The notes: generated by a model not told the origin, from the letters alone. DNA of 64,000 bases from Cladocopium goreaui (GCA_947184155.2 CAMXCT020000910.1:20001-84000), one strand, 5' to 3'; shown: positions 22,401 through 30,117, counted from the stretch's first letter. Numbers and translations: made by a program.

Positions 22401-23539
22401 CAGGGTCGTAGCCTCTCAAAAAGACAAGCAAAAACTGGGAAAAAAGGCCCCAGTGTGTCTGACAAAAATTGGTCGAACCCTGTTTCGCAGGAAGCATTGA
22501 GGAGGGCATCTGGTAAACAATCTGATGCAGCTGATGCCATATTGGCATACAAAACGTCAAACGCAAATGGACAGGGCATCCTCAATGTCCACAAACAATC
22601 ACCTTGGCTATACATTGCTGGCAATAAGTGAGGCATGAGTGTCATGACAGATACTGTACAATGGAAACTGGTCAAATGTCCAAGGAATGACATGATCATC
22701 CAGCCATGGAACTGTTCCATGTGCTCACATAAAGCAGCGTGAAAAAACTTAGCCAAATCCGTGATGGCCAATGATATAGCAAGCAAACGCCATAGCCCTG
22801 GGCTCCAACATGTGCAGGAGTATACAGGCTTAACACAATCGCCATCAATGTCACACCCAAGTGCCAGTGAAATAGGGCATGGAGAAACATGAATCCCAAT
22901 GGAGGAAAATGGCTGTGAAAATGGCTGATCAGCGGGTGTTCCAACTAATGGAAGCAAGTATTTGTCAATGGTCGTTGGGGATTCTATACACTTCAGGCAG
23001 AAATCGACACATTGACAGGTACCAAATTGGGTTGGTATGGCTTGAGACCAATTCCTGTGATGTCCATGGAGGAATAATGCAACAGAAAACAACAATGAAA
23101 ACAGCAAACCGATCAACATCGAGTAGTGGATCTTCCGGATCTTCTGGGAGCAAAACTGTTGTGGTGCTTCAACATCACCCAGAAGTCCGGTCAGTGTTAA
23201 GGTATCAAACCGAAAAATGATACAATATTGACAAATCATCGAACGGCACAAGAGCCCCACAGGACTATTCGAAAGACACAACACAGGAGACCTAGGATGT
23301 TCTATACACTGTAGACAGGCTAAGAGAAATTGCACAAAAAGGGGTGGCCTGTTTAATCCCAGGTTTTGTCGACACAAAATGGTGACTAGTCTCAACAAAC
23401 TGTACATCAGTGCGGTGAACAAAAGTGTCCACCTTGGAAATGTCCAGGATACCAGCCGGTCACAGTTGTTTGCGGCAGAGATAGCACATTGCACACAATG
23501 TCTCATATACACTGCCAAAAGTTGGATTATGCAAGGCAA
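16496..23539 (-). CDS. LINE 1 ORF2: endonuclease / reverse transcriptase / RNase H
   Basis: A 2,347-codon frame, far longer than a normal LINE ORF2. Residues 1-350 are the second copy of a Cys-rich hydrophobic repeat, and up to about 620 the protein stays Cys-rich. RIGEALHPGP is at 626-635. The AP-endonuclease-like domain (about 635-890) has Glu673, GDFN at 797-800 and an Asp866/His868 pair. The RT domain (about 1240-1520) has GIDG, DLLKCF (Asp1390), GCPEGDSW at 1446-1453 and YADN at 1481-1484, where YxDD is usual. A CCHC knuckle is at 1807/1810/1818/1823. RNase H (about 1890-2060) has Asp1897, Glu1961, Asp1980 and His2029, with GNKLAN where GNxxAD is usual. The role is target-primed reverse transcription in the nucleus. 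The frame begins without an ATG (the first is at 23506), and homology shows it should be continuous with the upstream ORF, so the true start lies upstream of a frameshift. Confidence 0.9.
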   Translation of the reverse strand: MPCIIQLLAVYMRHCVQCAISAANNCDRLVSWTFPRWTLLFTALMYSLLRLVTILCRQNLGLNRPPLFVQFLLACLQCIEHPRSPVLCLSNSPVGLLCRSMICQYCIIFRFDTLTLTGLLGDVEAPQQFCSQKIRKIHYSMLIGLLFSLLFSVALFLHGHHRNWSQAIPTQFGTCQCVDFCLKCIESPTTIDKYLLPLVGTPADQPFSQPFSSIGIHVSPCPISLALGCDIDGDCVKPVYSCTCWSPGLWRLLAISLAITDLAKFFHAALCEHMEQFHGWMIMSFLGHLTSFHCTVSVMTLMPHLLPAMYSQGDCLWTLRMPCPFAFDVLYANMASAASDCLPDALLNASCETGFDQFLSDTLGPFFPVFACLFERLRPCWNITAVDVSCLWCHNCLDSCTRHSLQHSDGCCLFLALACTPSQHRPRTLTAVLCHRLARVFCRKFSEQPVLPYFSSLILPYAFACIAFSVAGDQSIRLLLRVSLSPMVQAAKRCEMGAAPFGLKCSVSLLERTSDLPFCHAMVNQGLSGFADPNFGEAFVLVCSPMPPGLTLKQFIFFAMFCHPANFRETTLSLICQLTCAMLSVPAMKCIASSQARVFSYLRVRPCQDGILPSQQRSFDPYVAMRIGEALHPGPDQLCLNFAITNPTSIVSKPTQYAELIREHALDVVSASETAATLAVQRQFANAMRHIGFRSKWSVPAPDRVQRSDGLPSLRGKATGVGLFSSWPIRKIGDTIDDFHASSSRIGHFLFETGRFQLQIVVIYGHATSGSGRANTLLLQAALQAVSHFDLPYVILGDFNSDPLALIAEEAQDRHLVDLRQLHRQIHGSDMPPTCKGATQPDTAVFSPSAACWVSQVTVLPAGHFDAHNVVLFQMTIPAVARETLRIPLPRPWTDLPIDPKFLPESYDLAVDQLGEPQDLTAWGRTIEDAVDRAYRCTQQENEDIAWHQTKPLPKQFRGRCQPRKPQLAQKKLLTKPPRPGDYSPPGEVIRRTTQCRIKQVRRVQALYRRVVKAHQCQPTPQAMIEMTQEWHAILRCRAFGGCQIRWCQQTPELGPPPFEVPQVGYIGTMLQLLRFQTDADVAFDRKLHKDRALLAQDLDARYAGNRAAFASVREFTAPPLVEMVRNLSEDAILVQDEPNTLVAYCDNAEQFDFAAPVHVGDIPCTLVHRDMYSLQLRMADQHVLPEHDIVTQRQITADPCSILSLLKDFWMPLWNQPNPETQAAPQFQAFVDSLPIHLPAPAIDMDDTNEWIAAVKRLKIPSSRGIDGISSQELQHLPGRAISHVQRIINGFESGFPAWLMTAFTIAVPKTCEIPEPSQVRPITVLAQLYRLWSRVICKQLLAFMSLQFPDEITGFLAHRGPSDAYLRQQWLIELSYHNAQPRSGVTADLLKCFNTISQAAVLHAFDWLGFPPLITRQWYASLQKLCRVWKLGEVCSDRLFVNHGCPEGDSWSVVSILALAYIWVRLIHDRVASCQIAAYADNWTWSATNAAAHRSILALTTSFVQSTQMQIDWRKTWAWATSSEQFALLSNVLQSTPATSDVPRCQNAMDLGAQVTYQGVPNLGKFRNRLEKVHARLLKLQRIPHSLHTKIQVVKGAIFPAVFYGAEILPLGDSHTRKLRTSISNALLGHSHSRNAALALAATPQLLDPFLELVLRVLMAIKRMMIRATDTERKTFFRMAATHSGLSYQCRGPAGVLSFYLSKLGWKIDANGCLHVHAFGWLPLLQTGRKLLIRWLRYAWDTDLLMHACDRKGVPRFLQLNSEDTGALVDTFNQVEQHHILQELSGSFQTEMQKSKWASDATGQCRHCQDFDDRFHRIFSCPASAHIREPYTDTLQFFLDNGADVHELPFLLRHPSQDALLALHMCCPEAQLDPSLYQRIIDLMALGFDIHVYTDGSLMHPAHPSCRYGAYAIVLDTCLTDDQRKLEAQKWLTHGIFPPSLMKLAMARTTGNQTIYRSEFFAVLLAAEWFPNVVIHTDCQSVILAWNQCLSANDVKALVSLENFDLVERLWTALQTGQRKVCKVKAHVSDFSGMDLLMVYKCLGNKLANEAAISACRYFQPETSSLAEEIFLDQDVTRKHLRRLFQLFLDLRAHYARLEALQQETAVHAELRPAAAPNPVDILGAWNVEHVWSPPPPGLCLLQHSAWGRPLAEKVLAWMHEVKWPDESIPHPDDPGISWSEMVVSFMVHSGVILPLKRSRPSGVEYLQTFDSWDAALTFQVGLSELAHTFSNLVLQIRKLHAYDPWPQRPLGFVRSLYQLGSAHQPAGVKTRPVFPHQRQVCMLLRTYLLANQGLDNLLQMEQPVTRVDVTHMCRTWPEGLKHAARGFQLVREWKRTPSKPLVFA
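21635..21664 (-). other. RIGEALHPGP motif before the endonuclease (2A-like?)
   Basis: It sits at the boundary between the Cys-rich region and the endonuclease, where 2A-type ribosome-skipping peptides (DxExNPGP) separate modules in some LINEs. Glu and PGP are conserved but the key Asn is His, so cleavage is doubtful. From memory, RIGEA-x-x-PGP is common at this place in dinoflagellate elements. Confidence 0.35.
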
Positions 23540-24878
23540 ACAGGATATCTGGTTGGCAAAAACGGCACCTTAGCACAACTTCAGAGTCACCGTCCCTATC
23601 CATGAAAGAGCAGGCTGGCAGCGGAGTGGAAGCTGGCTGGGTCAGGGGGCAAAATTGAGGGACATCGCCTTCAGTATCCAATGGCCCAGCAATCGATATC
23701 TGTACGCTTGGCAAGGGCTGGCCGGTGTACGTTTTGCAGAGCCAAGTGTACACCGGATCATCTGGAAAGCAAACGGATGCATTGAATGCCGTGTCCAGAA
23801 TAAAATGGTCAAACAAATTAAAACAAGGCAGCATCAATGTCCATAAATCGCCAACATATCTATACAGTGATGGCAGGAAATGAGTCATAGCTGTCATGTC
23901 GAATGCCATGCACAAGGAACATGACAAAAGGCCAAACATGGACATGAACATCTGGCCATGGAACTGATTCATGTGTGCACATTTAGCAGCATTACCAAAC
24001 ATAGCCAGTTCCGTACTGATCAAGGCTATATTAAGCAAACAGCATAGCCAGGAGCTCCAACAGGTGCAAGACCACATTGGTGCGGCAAGTACACAACCAA
24101 GAACCAGTGAAATAAAACATGCACGAAATCCAACTAATGGAAGCAAGTAAATGTCGATGGTCGTAGGAAATTCCATACATTGCAGGTATGGACCGACACA
24201 TCGACTGTCACCAGATTTAGTTGTCAGGTCATGGAACTGATCCATGTGATGTCCATCTAAGGCTGGTGCAGCAGTGTACCTAAGTGATATCGGAAAAAGA
24301 CCAAGCAGTAAATTGCAAAGCTTTAGGGTCATCTGGAGACCAAACTGTTGCAGTGCTTTATCATCTCCCAGAAGTCCTATGGGCAGTGGGACGTCAAACC
24401 AGAAAAAGTAACAGGCAAGACAAATCATCAGTCGGCACCTGAGCCTCTCAGGACTGTGCGAAAGGCACGACCAAAGGGACAGACAACATGCTATACACTG
24501 AAAACAGGCTAGCAAAAGAAGTACAAAACGGGGCAGCCTGTTTGATCCCAGATTTGGTCGAAACAACCTAATGACAAAATGCGAATTGTGCATCAGAAGG
24601 ATGAACAAATGCGCACCCCTTGGGAATGGCCAAGGAAGCACGCGGTCCATATGGTTTTTTGCGACTGGGATGTCACATTGCTCAAAATGTGGCATACACG
24701 ATGCCCTAGATTGGATTGTGCTAATCATGGCAAACAGGAAATCTGGTTGGCAAAAAAAGGACCTTAACACAACTTCAGAGTAACCGTCCCTATCCATGAA
24801 GAAGCAGAATGGCATTTGAATTAAGGCTTCCAGGGTCAAGTGGGGGCAAAATTGAAGGTCATCGCCTTCGACACCCAC
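22500..24878 (-). repeat. Tandem duplication of a 1.19-kb Cys-rich coding unit
   Basis: Two in-line copies encode about 400 residues each. The start of unit 1 (MDRDGYSEVVLR, codon at 24797) is matched by MDRDGDSEVVLR at 23603, 1,194 bp away. Later landmarks also repeat: SPTTIDKYLLPLVG against FPTTIDIYLLPLVG, and YSCTCWSPGLW against WSCTCWSSWLC. Similarity fades after GDCLWTL in unit 2, at about 22.6 kb. The units are diverged at the nucleotide level, so the duplication is old. Confidence 0.8.
23460..24878 (-). CDS. LINE 1 middle ORF: Cys-rich hydrophobic repeat unit 1
   Basis: 472 codons, in the same frame as ORF1 and following its TGA by only 24 nt. It encodes one full Cys-rich unit with several hydrophobic stretches (such as FVLLLLACFQCIACCLSLWS and CCLLNIALISTELAMFG) and the start of unit 2. 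The frame ends at a TGA at 23460-23462 after a 5-nt length difference from unit 1, while the unit 2 homology carries on in the ORF2 frame. I infer that ORF1, this ORF and ORF2 were once one or two longer ORFs. The domain is not one I recognise. The many Cys and hydrophobic residues suggest a membrane-associated or metal-binding module. It could be translated by TGA read-through, by re-initiation at its ATG at 24878, or not at all. Confidence 0.6.
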   Translation of the reverse strand: MGVEGDDLQFCPHLTLEALIQMPFCFFMDRDGYSEVVLRSFFCQPDFLFAMISTIQSRASCMPHFEQCDIPVAKNHMDRVLPWPFPRGAHLFILLMHNSHFVIRLFRPNLGSNRLPRFVLLLLACFQCIACCLSLWSCLSHSPERLRCRLMICLACYFFWFDVPLPIGLLGDDKALQQFGLQMTLKLCNLLLGLFPISLRYTAAPALDGHHMDQFHDLTTKSGDSRCVGPYLQCMEFPTTIDIYLLPLVGFRACFISLVLGCVLAAPMWSCTCWSSWLCCLLNIALISTELAMFGNAAKCAHMNQFHGQMFMSMFGLLSCSLCMAFDMTAMTHFLPSLYRYVGDLWTLMLPCFNLFDHFILDTAFNASVCFPDDPVYTWLCKTYTGQPLPSVQISIAGPLDTEGDVPQFCPLTQPASTPLPACSFMDRDGDSEVVLRCRFCQPDILFALHNPTFGSVYETLCAMCYLCRKQL

Positions 24879-24902
24879 AGGCCCCGCTCTCGGTGGCGTT
24901 TG

Positions 24903-27900
24903 TCAATCTCGCATGTCTCCTCCATCTTCAGGCTTCCGCTTCTGCTGTCCTCCAAGAAGGTGCTTGAGCTCGGCCATACGCTCCTCCATAACTGCAGTAT
25001 TCTTCTGAAAGGCATTTTGCAGGGCACGATCCAGATCATTCTTGATGGCGTCCATTGTCTGGGCAACCTGGTGAACTTGCTTCTGCTCTCTTTCCTCTGC
25101 AGCCTGAAAGCGAGCTTCTGTGTGCTTTGTGAAGGCTTCTTGTTGTTTGGCAAGAGTTTGGATCTGAGCTTCAATCGTCTGGAGTTTCTGATCCTGAGCT
25201 TGCAATCTGGACTCCGTAGGGCCATCAGCAGAGCGGGGCTGCATCACTGCAGGGGCCGTTGGTTTTGGTCCTGTATATCGAGCCCACGGATCCATGTCAA
25301 CAGTATGGTCGTGAAAAGGGTCTTTGACATGCTTGGAAGATCGTGGTCCAACCAAAACAGAAGCATTGGCAGCAGGTTTGGGTGGCAAGTGACGCACCAA
25401 AATAGGTGACGCATTGAACATGAGAACCCCCTCCGGTGGATGCCGATCAGAACGTAAGAGCATGGCCCGGGGTCCAAGATTACGAATGGGCTGGCAAACC
25501 CAGCCTGTCTTCTGGGCCCATTGCTGCATGACTTCAAAAGTGGTGCCAAACGGAAGGCCTTCCGCCTTAAACATTAGCTCCCCTTTGAGTTGGTGTGGAC
25601 GAGGGGCATTGGGACAAAGGATATCCCAAGCAGCGTCGAAATCAGAATCCTTGAATCTCAAACCCAACGTTTTCTTCCCCTTTGCCATACCCAAGCATGA
25701 GGCAACTTTGGCACTGCAAACTGCAGCCTGTCGAGAGTCACACTGCAGCCAAATGATTCGATAGTCCAAAGAGATCTTGCCAGAAGGCTGCTTCGGTGTA
25801 CAGAACAAATGGTTGAATCCAGATCTGGCCAAAAAGGTGGCAACCTTGTCCATGCCAATTGAACAATGGACCTGGATGGTCTGTGCTTGTACAGGGGCAC
25901 AGGGCGCCCGATCACTGCGAAAGGAACGACCCCACATGGACAAGACCGCATCAGCCAATCCTTCTGCCTGCAATAATTTCCTGATGAATGGGAAAGTGTT
26001 TTGTGTGGCTTCTGTCCATTGCTCAACGGAGAAATCACCTTTGTACAAAGTGATGGCCATCAACATGCACTTGGCAGCATCAACTTGCTGAGGATCACCC
26101 TTTTGGTATAACACCTCTTTGGCCCCCAGTTGATACATGAAGCACTTGAGTAGTACCATATTGCCATCAAGGTTGTGGCAGGGGACCGACAGTTCCTGAA
26201 ATGGCAGCTTGGATTCAGGTTTGGCCCCAACCACCAACAAGGCAAGCTCATCAGCAGATAACTTCTCCGGTGTTTGAAGCCATTGGGCGGCTTGGGTTGT
26301 TCCCATCAAGCAGATGCCTGTCGCCTGAGGTCGCAACAGTGGGATGGCAGGACATGGTGTTCCATCCTGATTCTTGAAGAAAGATTCCACCAAAGTGAAC
26401 TCATTCGGATCAATAGGATCAGTACCTTTCTTCTTCTTTGGGCGCTGCCAGGGGAGCCCGTTTGGCTTTTTCCGGGTGGATGGCTTTGCTGGCTCAGGAA
26501 CTGCGATGTCAGTCTCTCGACAAAGGGTGAGGAGCGCAGTCATTTTGGCATTCCCTGTTGGCATGGCAGTAATCGTTTGGATCTTGGACAAGCTATGCTT
26601 CTGAAGAAGAGTATCAGCAGTCTTCGATATCCATTGCAATTCAAAACCGTGCTCCAAAAGATAGGAGGCCAGTGCCGTCTGTTGCAGAATTCGTTGCTGG
26701 TTTTTCACACCAACTCCTCCACCTCTTAATGCAAGGACGGCATGAATGAGTACAGCCTGGCGATGATCTGTGATTGGAAGGTCGGCAATTGCGGTCTCAG
26801 GCATCACCTGGTGAGCTTGGCAAATCAACCTATGGGCGGCAGGTCCAGATACCGGCATCATGGCATGCTGAAGAAATTTGATGATCATGGCGGCTGTGAA
26901 AGACTGGGGAATCATTCCTTCCCACAGCGGACGTGTCCACCATTTCAGCAAGAATGGCTTTTTGGAATCCTCACCATGTGAAGCAATGGCACAATCCATC
27001 AGAACACGAAATGCTGCAATGGAGAGGGCAACATCAAACGCAATTGGAGTGACCACACCATGCTGTCGAGCAGGAGCAAAGCAAACTTGCGTGGAATCTT
27101 CATGATGCACAATGGAGACAATACGACCCAAGTGAGTCAGACTTTCATCATGCAAGGCCAACTTCCAAAATGTCGCCGTCAGTCGACGAATTTCAATGTC
27201 GCCTGTGATGCTGAGCTCCAATTGATCTTGAGACCTATTCCACAGCTTTGATGTAGTGGCAAGTTCAAGGGCTGCAAGCAGAGGCAGAATGTCCGGCAAC
27301 ACCTGATCTGGGTTACAGCCATGCTTCAGAGGACGACTCAACAACAAGGTATGATCATCTGTGGTCTGGTGGATATTGAGCGGTCCGAATTGATCATACA
27401 CAACCTCAGCCATCTGGGCAATAGCCTCATGAGCCAACAAAGGCGTGTTGACATCCAGCCTGAAAAGGGTCAGTTGTTCGTCCAAAAGAATCTGTACCAT
27501 AAGTTTCGGCATCATGCTATCCGTGGGAAATGGAACAGTTCGCAAATGGAGAGCCGTGCATGCATGGGTGTCATCTTCGTCAGGAAAAACACACTCATAC
27601 GCAAAGGACCATGGAGTTTCAACAATGCACGCTGGCAGATCCGCAGAAAACCAAAATTTGATTGTCTGCTCAGGCAGTTGCAATGCGGCTGGCAACACTA
27701 CTGAAAAAGGCATGGTGGCCGAATGCTCATCATTGTCGGATGCTGGCGATGATGCCACCGAGAAAGCAATGTCATAAACCGATTGTCCTGGCGGCAAGTC
27801 ATGTTCCTCAGGCTGTGAAAGGGGCATCAAACCTAGTTCAGGAATCCATGCATGCATCTTGTCAAGTCTTTCAGCAAAACTATCACAGTCCAACAGGCTA

Positions 27901-29492
27901 TCCAAAAACCTCTTTGAAGGCACTTGATCTGACATAGTGAAAAAGACACCTCGGTTTGCGTGAGTGACGTGAGCATTTGGCAGCAATCGTACCTGGGCAA
28001 GCTTCTCAAGCGCCTGAGCTGCATCTACATGGGTTGGCATGATTGCATTAACCACATTCAGCAAGGGAAGCATGGCATGCAACGGTGTGATGCAATTTCC
28101 AATAATCATCCATGCAAGCTTGTGGTCATTGGGCAAGTAGAGTTGGTTGATCATACCATGAACCATTGCAATTTCAACGGGGTGGAAAAGACGTGCCCCA
28201 AATGGCAGCCCATTTTGCCGATGAAAGAAACCCAAGTATCCATGCTTGTTGAGGAAGTCATCATTGATCTCATGTTGGGATCCATATCGTGCGAGAAACG
28301 TTGGCAAATACTGATCAGTAGCATACAACCGAGACTGGAAGACAACCGACGGTGGCTGCAATTGGTCAGAACGGCGGGATGCTTTCTTTGGATCGGATGC
28401 AACGGATGCCATGAATTGTGTAATGAGCAAAGGCCGGATGCTGGCATCATCCCATTGGAAGATGCACTGGCTGTGATCAGGCGGAAAAACTGGAAAAACA
28501 GATCTGGCCAAAGTAGGAACTGACCAGTCGCCATGTACACGCTTAGCAACCGCTGTCCAACGACTCCTGGAGACCCCTAAGAGTTCTTTGATGTCCCAAA
28601 CCCTCTGCCAAGTGAGCTTATATCCAATCCATCTGAGGGCTTTCTCAATCACTCCTTTGTGGTCATGTGTACAAAAACCAGCAACATTCTCCATGGCTAT
28701 GTACTGAGGTCGAAGAAAACGACAAAGCAAAATTGAATGAAGAAAAAGTTGCCCCTCTTCCTTCCATAAACCAGCTGATGTCGATGCATTACTCCAGGAC
28801 GGACATGGAGCACTTATAGTGACAAGGTCAACACCCCACTTCGTAATGGCAGGAAGCCATCTCTTTGAAAGAACATCATCACAAATGACCCAGTGGCCTG
28901 CGTAGTTTCTTTCAAAGTCAAATGGAATTGTGTCGTCTGGTTCAATAAGTGCTGCTGCATGATTCATGGAATAAGTGAAAGCCGTGTTCAAATCAACCTC
29001 GATACCAATGGATTGCGACTGAACCCCTTGCAGACTAAAAATCATGTCAAGCATGGCAGTCCAACCCCCAATTCCCCCCGAAAACATCTCAAGGTGATGA
29101 AAAACATGATCTCTGTTTGGTGAGTCAACAAACCCCCATTCCGAGCAGTCATCAAAGAAAAACGTACGCACATCCAGGGGGTGATCAGTCACCTGCCAAA
29201 CCCAAAGTTTGGTGTTCATGGGCGGAATGGCTCTCTGAATGTCCCAGACCAAAGTCAAGCCAGTCTCATTCTTGACGTCACCAGGAACTACAACTGAATC
29301 CCTCCAAAACTTGTCAACACCTGAGCCCTCTGGGACCCACTGATCCATCTGCAGATTCAAAACATTTTCCCACAGAGTATAGTTGGTGAATTCTATCAAC
29401 ATGTTGATCCTCTTCTGAAATGGCAAACATCCATCAGCTGACTCAATGTCATAGCGCTGAATGATTGAATCCACCAGTTCATTCACTTCCAT
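24903..29492 (-). CDS. LINE 1 ORF1: DNA cytosine-C5 methyltransferase fused to a coiled-coil ORF1-like protein
   Basis: 1,529 codons from the ATG at 29490-29492 (a TTG at 29531 is also in frame and a stop lies at 29544-29546). The methyltransferase domain spans about residues 132-487: EMFSGGIGG (SAM-binding motif I), SIGIEVD (motif II), SAPCPSW with the catalytic Cys near residue 230 (codon at 28803-28805), AMENVAGF (motif VI), GVSRSRW (motif VIII) and IIGNCITPLHA (motif X). All core motifs are intact, so activity is plausible. A long unassigned region follows, with an ALRGGG stretch and a basic PKKKKG patch that could be a nuclear signal. The last 100 or so residues are a Gln/Glu-rich coiled coil after a DPWARY motif, as in ORF1-type RNA-binding proteins. 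The role is inferred: methylation of element or target DNA, plus RNP assembly. The stop is TGA C. Confidence 0.88.
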   Translation of the reverse strand: MEVNELVDSIIQRYDIESADGCLPFQKRINMLIEFTNYTLWENVLNLQMDQWVPEGSGVDKFWRDSVVVPGDVKNETGLTLVWDIQRAIPPMNTKLWVWQVTDHPLDVRTFFFDDCSEWGFVDSPNRDHVFHHLEMFSGGIGGWTAMLDMIFSLQGVQSQSIGIEVDLNTAFTYSMNHAAALIEPDDTIPFDFERNYAGHWVICDDVLSKRWLPAITKWGVDLVTISAPCPSWSNASTSAGLWKEEGQLFLHSILLCRFLRPQYIAMENVAGFCTHDHKGVIEKALRWIGYKLTWQRVWDIKELLGVSRSRWTAVAKRVHGDWSVPTLARSVFPVFPPDHSQCIFQWDDASIRPLLITQFMASVASDPKKASRRSDQLQPPSVVFQSRLYATDQYLPTFLARYGSQHEINDDFLNKHGYLGFFHRQNGLPFGARLFHPVEIAMVHGMINQLYLPNDHKLAWMIIGNCITPLHAMLPLLNVVNAIMPTHVDAAQALEKLAQVRLLPNAHVTHANRGVFFTMSDQVPSKRFLDSLLDCDSFAERLDKMHAWIPELGLMPLSQPEEHDLPPGQSVYDIAFSVASSPASDNDEHSATMPFSVVLPAALQLPEQTIKFWFSADLPACIVETPWSFAYECVFPDEDDTHACTALHLRTVPFPTDSMMPKLMVQILLDEQLTLFRLDVNTPLLAHEAIAQMAEVVYDQFGPLNIHQTTDDHTLLLSRPLKHGCNPDQVLPDILPLLAALELATTSKLWNRSQDQLELSITGDIEIRRLTATFWKLALHDESLTHLGRIVSIVHHEDSTQVCFAPARQHGVVTPIAFDVALSIAAFRVLMDCAIASHGEDSKKPFLLKWWTRPLWEGMIPQSFTAAMIIKFLQHAMMPVSGPAAHRLICQAHQVMPETAIADLPITDHRQAVLIHAVLALRGGGVGVKNQQRILQQTALASYLLEHGFELQWISKTADTLLQKHSLSKIQTITAMPTGNAKMTALLTLCRETDIAVPEPAKPSTRKKPNGLPWQRPKKKKGTDPIDPNEFTLVESFFKNQDGTPCPAIPLLRPQATGICLMGTTQAAQWLQTPEKLSADELALLVVGAKPESKLPFQELSVPCHNLDGNMVLLKCFMYQLGAKEVLYQKGDPQQVDAAKCMLMAITLYKGDFSVEQWTEATQNTFPFIRKLLQAEGLADAVLSMWGRSFRSDRAPCAPVQAQTIQVHCSIGMDKVATFLARSGFNHLFCTPKQPSGKISLDYRIIWLQCDSRQAAVCSAKVASCLGMAKGKKTLGLRFKDSDFDAAWDILCPNAPRPHQLKGELMFKAEGLPFGTTFEVMQQWAQKTGWVCQPIRNLGPRAMLLRSDRHPPEGVLMFNASPILVRHLPPKPAANASVLVGPRSSKHVKDPFHDHTVDMDPWARYTGPKPTAPAVMQPRSADGPTESRLQAQDQKLQTIEAQIQTLAKQQEAFTKHTEARFQAAEEREQKQVHQVAQTMDAIKNDLDRALQNAFQKNTAVMEERMAELKHLLGGQQKRKPEDGGDMRD

Positions 29493-29558
29493 GGCTCTTT
29501 CGCGGAATCTTTGAACGAAACCGACAGGCAAACCACTCGAAGGTTAGAGCCTAATGCC
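29493..29558 (-). other. LINE 1 5' leader
   Basis: The 66-nt sense-strand leader begins GGCATTAGGCTCTAACC. It loosely resembles the 3' half of the dinoflagellate spliced leader (CATTTTGGCTCAAG) but needs gaps, so this is only suggestive. No promoter motif is evident. Confidence 0.3.
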
Positions 29559-29574
29559 TCGTTATAATTTACCC
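29559..29574 (+). repeat. Target-site duplication of LINE 1, right copy
   Basis: TCGTTATAATTTACCC, followed by AG, the missing end of the split MITE F. Confidence 0.85.
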
Positions 29575-29576
29575 AG

Positions 29577-30117
29577 ATGAATGTGTAACCACAACGTGGT
29601 AAACCCAATAACATCCAATAACAATGGAATCTAGTAGGATATTATATAATAGGATAATATCGATTCATATAGGAGATTAGTGGAATAACAATGGATAATT
29701 ATCGGATAACTATAATAGTCGCCATCCCCGATAGAGGTGTTGATTCATATATCATACCTGTAAATTTGCAAGATTAATGACTTCCACAATCTTGGAATTT
29801 TATGTATATATATATATACTTATATACGTGTATAACTGTACCTGTTGTAATGGTTCAAATATACTCCGCAGTAAATTAATATGCACTAGATAGGGCAAAC
29901 CCGTAATTTCTTTACACCTTTATATTTATATATATATATATACATATGAATATAAATGGTTGAATTGTACCATATCTATCAATATTGTCCTATTAATATT
30001 TATATATGTATATAACCAATTATATCCTAATAATACCCTACTAATATTTAATAATATCCTAATGAACATTATCCTACTAACATCCTACTATATCCTATGA
30101 TTGGGTCTACCACATTA
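29577..30117. other. AT-rich non-coding stretch
   Basis: Contains (TA)n tracts near 29805 and 29932 and 'aataatatccta'-type words. No gene or MITE is recognised. Confidence 0.4.

Larger units (their letters stand above)
16262..29558 (-). mobile_element. Full-length LINE-type retrotransposon with a DNA methyltransferase
   Basis: A 13.3 kb non-LTR element on the minus strand. From its 5' end it has a very short leader (about 66 nt), ORF1 (methyltransferase, long unassigned region, coiled coil), a duplicated Cys-rich hydrophobic region, ORF2 (endonuclease, RT, zinc knuckle, RNase H), and a 234-nt 3' UTR with a GC-rich hairpin and no long poly(A). It is bounded by a 16-bp target duplication inside a MITE F terminal repeat. 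Both ends are present, so this is not the usual 5'-truncated LINE copy. Base composition is visibly GC-richer than the flanks. The ORF series is broken by one TGA and one frameshift, so activity of this copy is uncertain. Confidence 0.85.

Noticed and set aside
24840-25409. Plus-strand frame of 189 codons opposite the end of ORF1
   Set aside because: It is antisense to a well-supported coding region and shows no conserved features.
24903-29492. Bacterial or phage restriction-modification methyltransferase
   Set aside because: The domain sits in a 1,529-codon LINE ORF with a coiled coil, inside a target-site duplication, and no endonuclease partner of a restriction system is present.
16262-29558. 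LTR retrotransposon or DIRS element
   Set aside because: No long terminal repeats, protease, integrase or tyrosine recombinase; the endonuclease is of the AP type and precedes the RT, as in LINEs.
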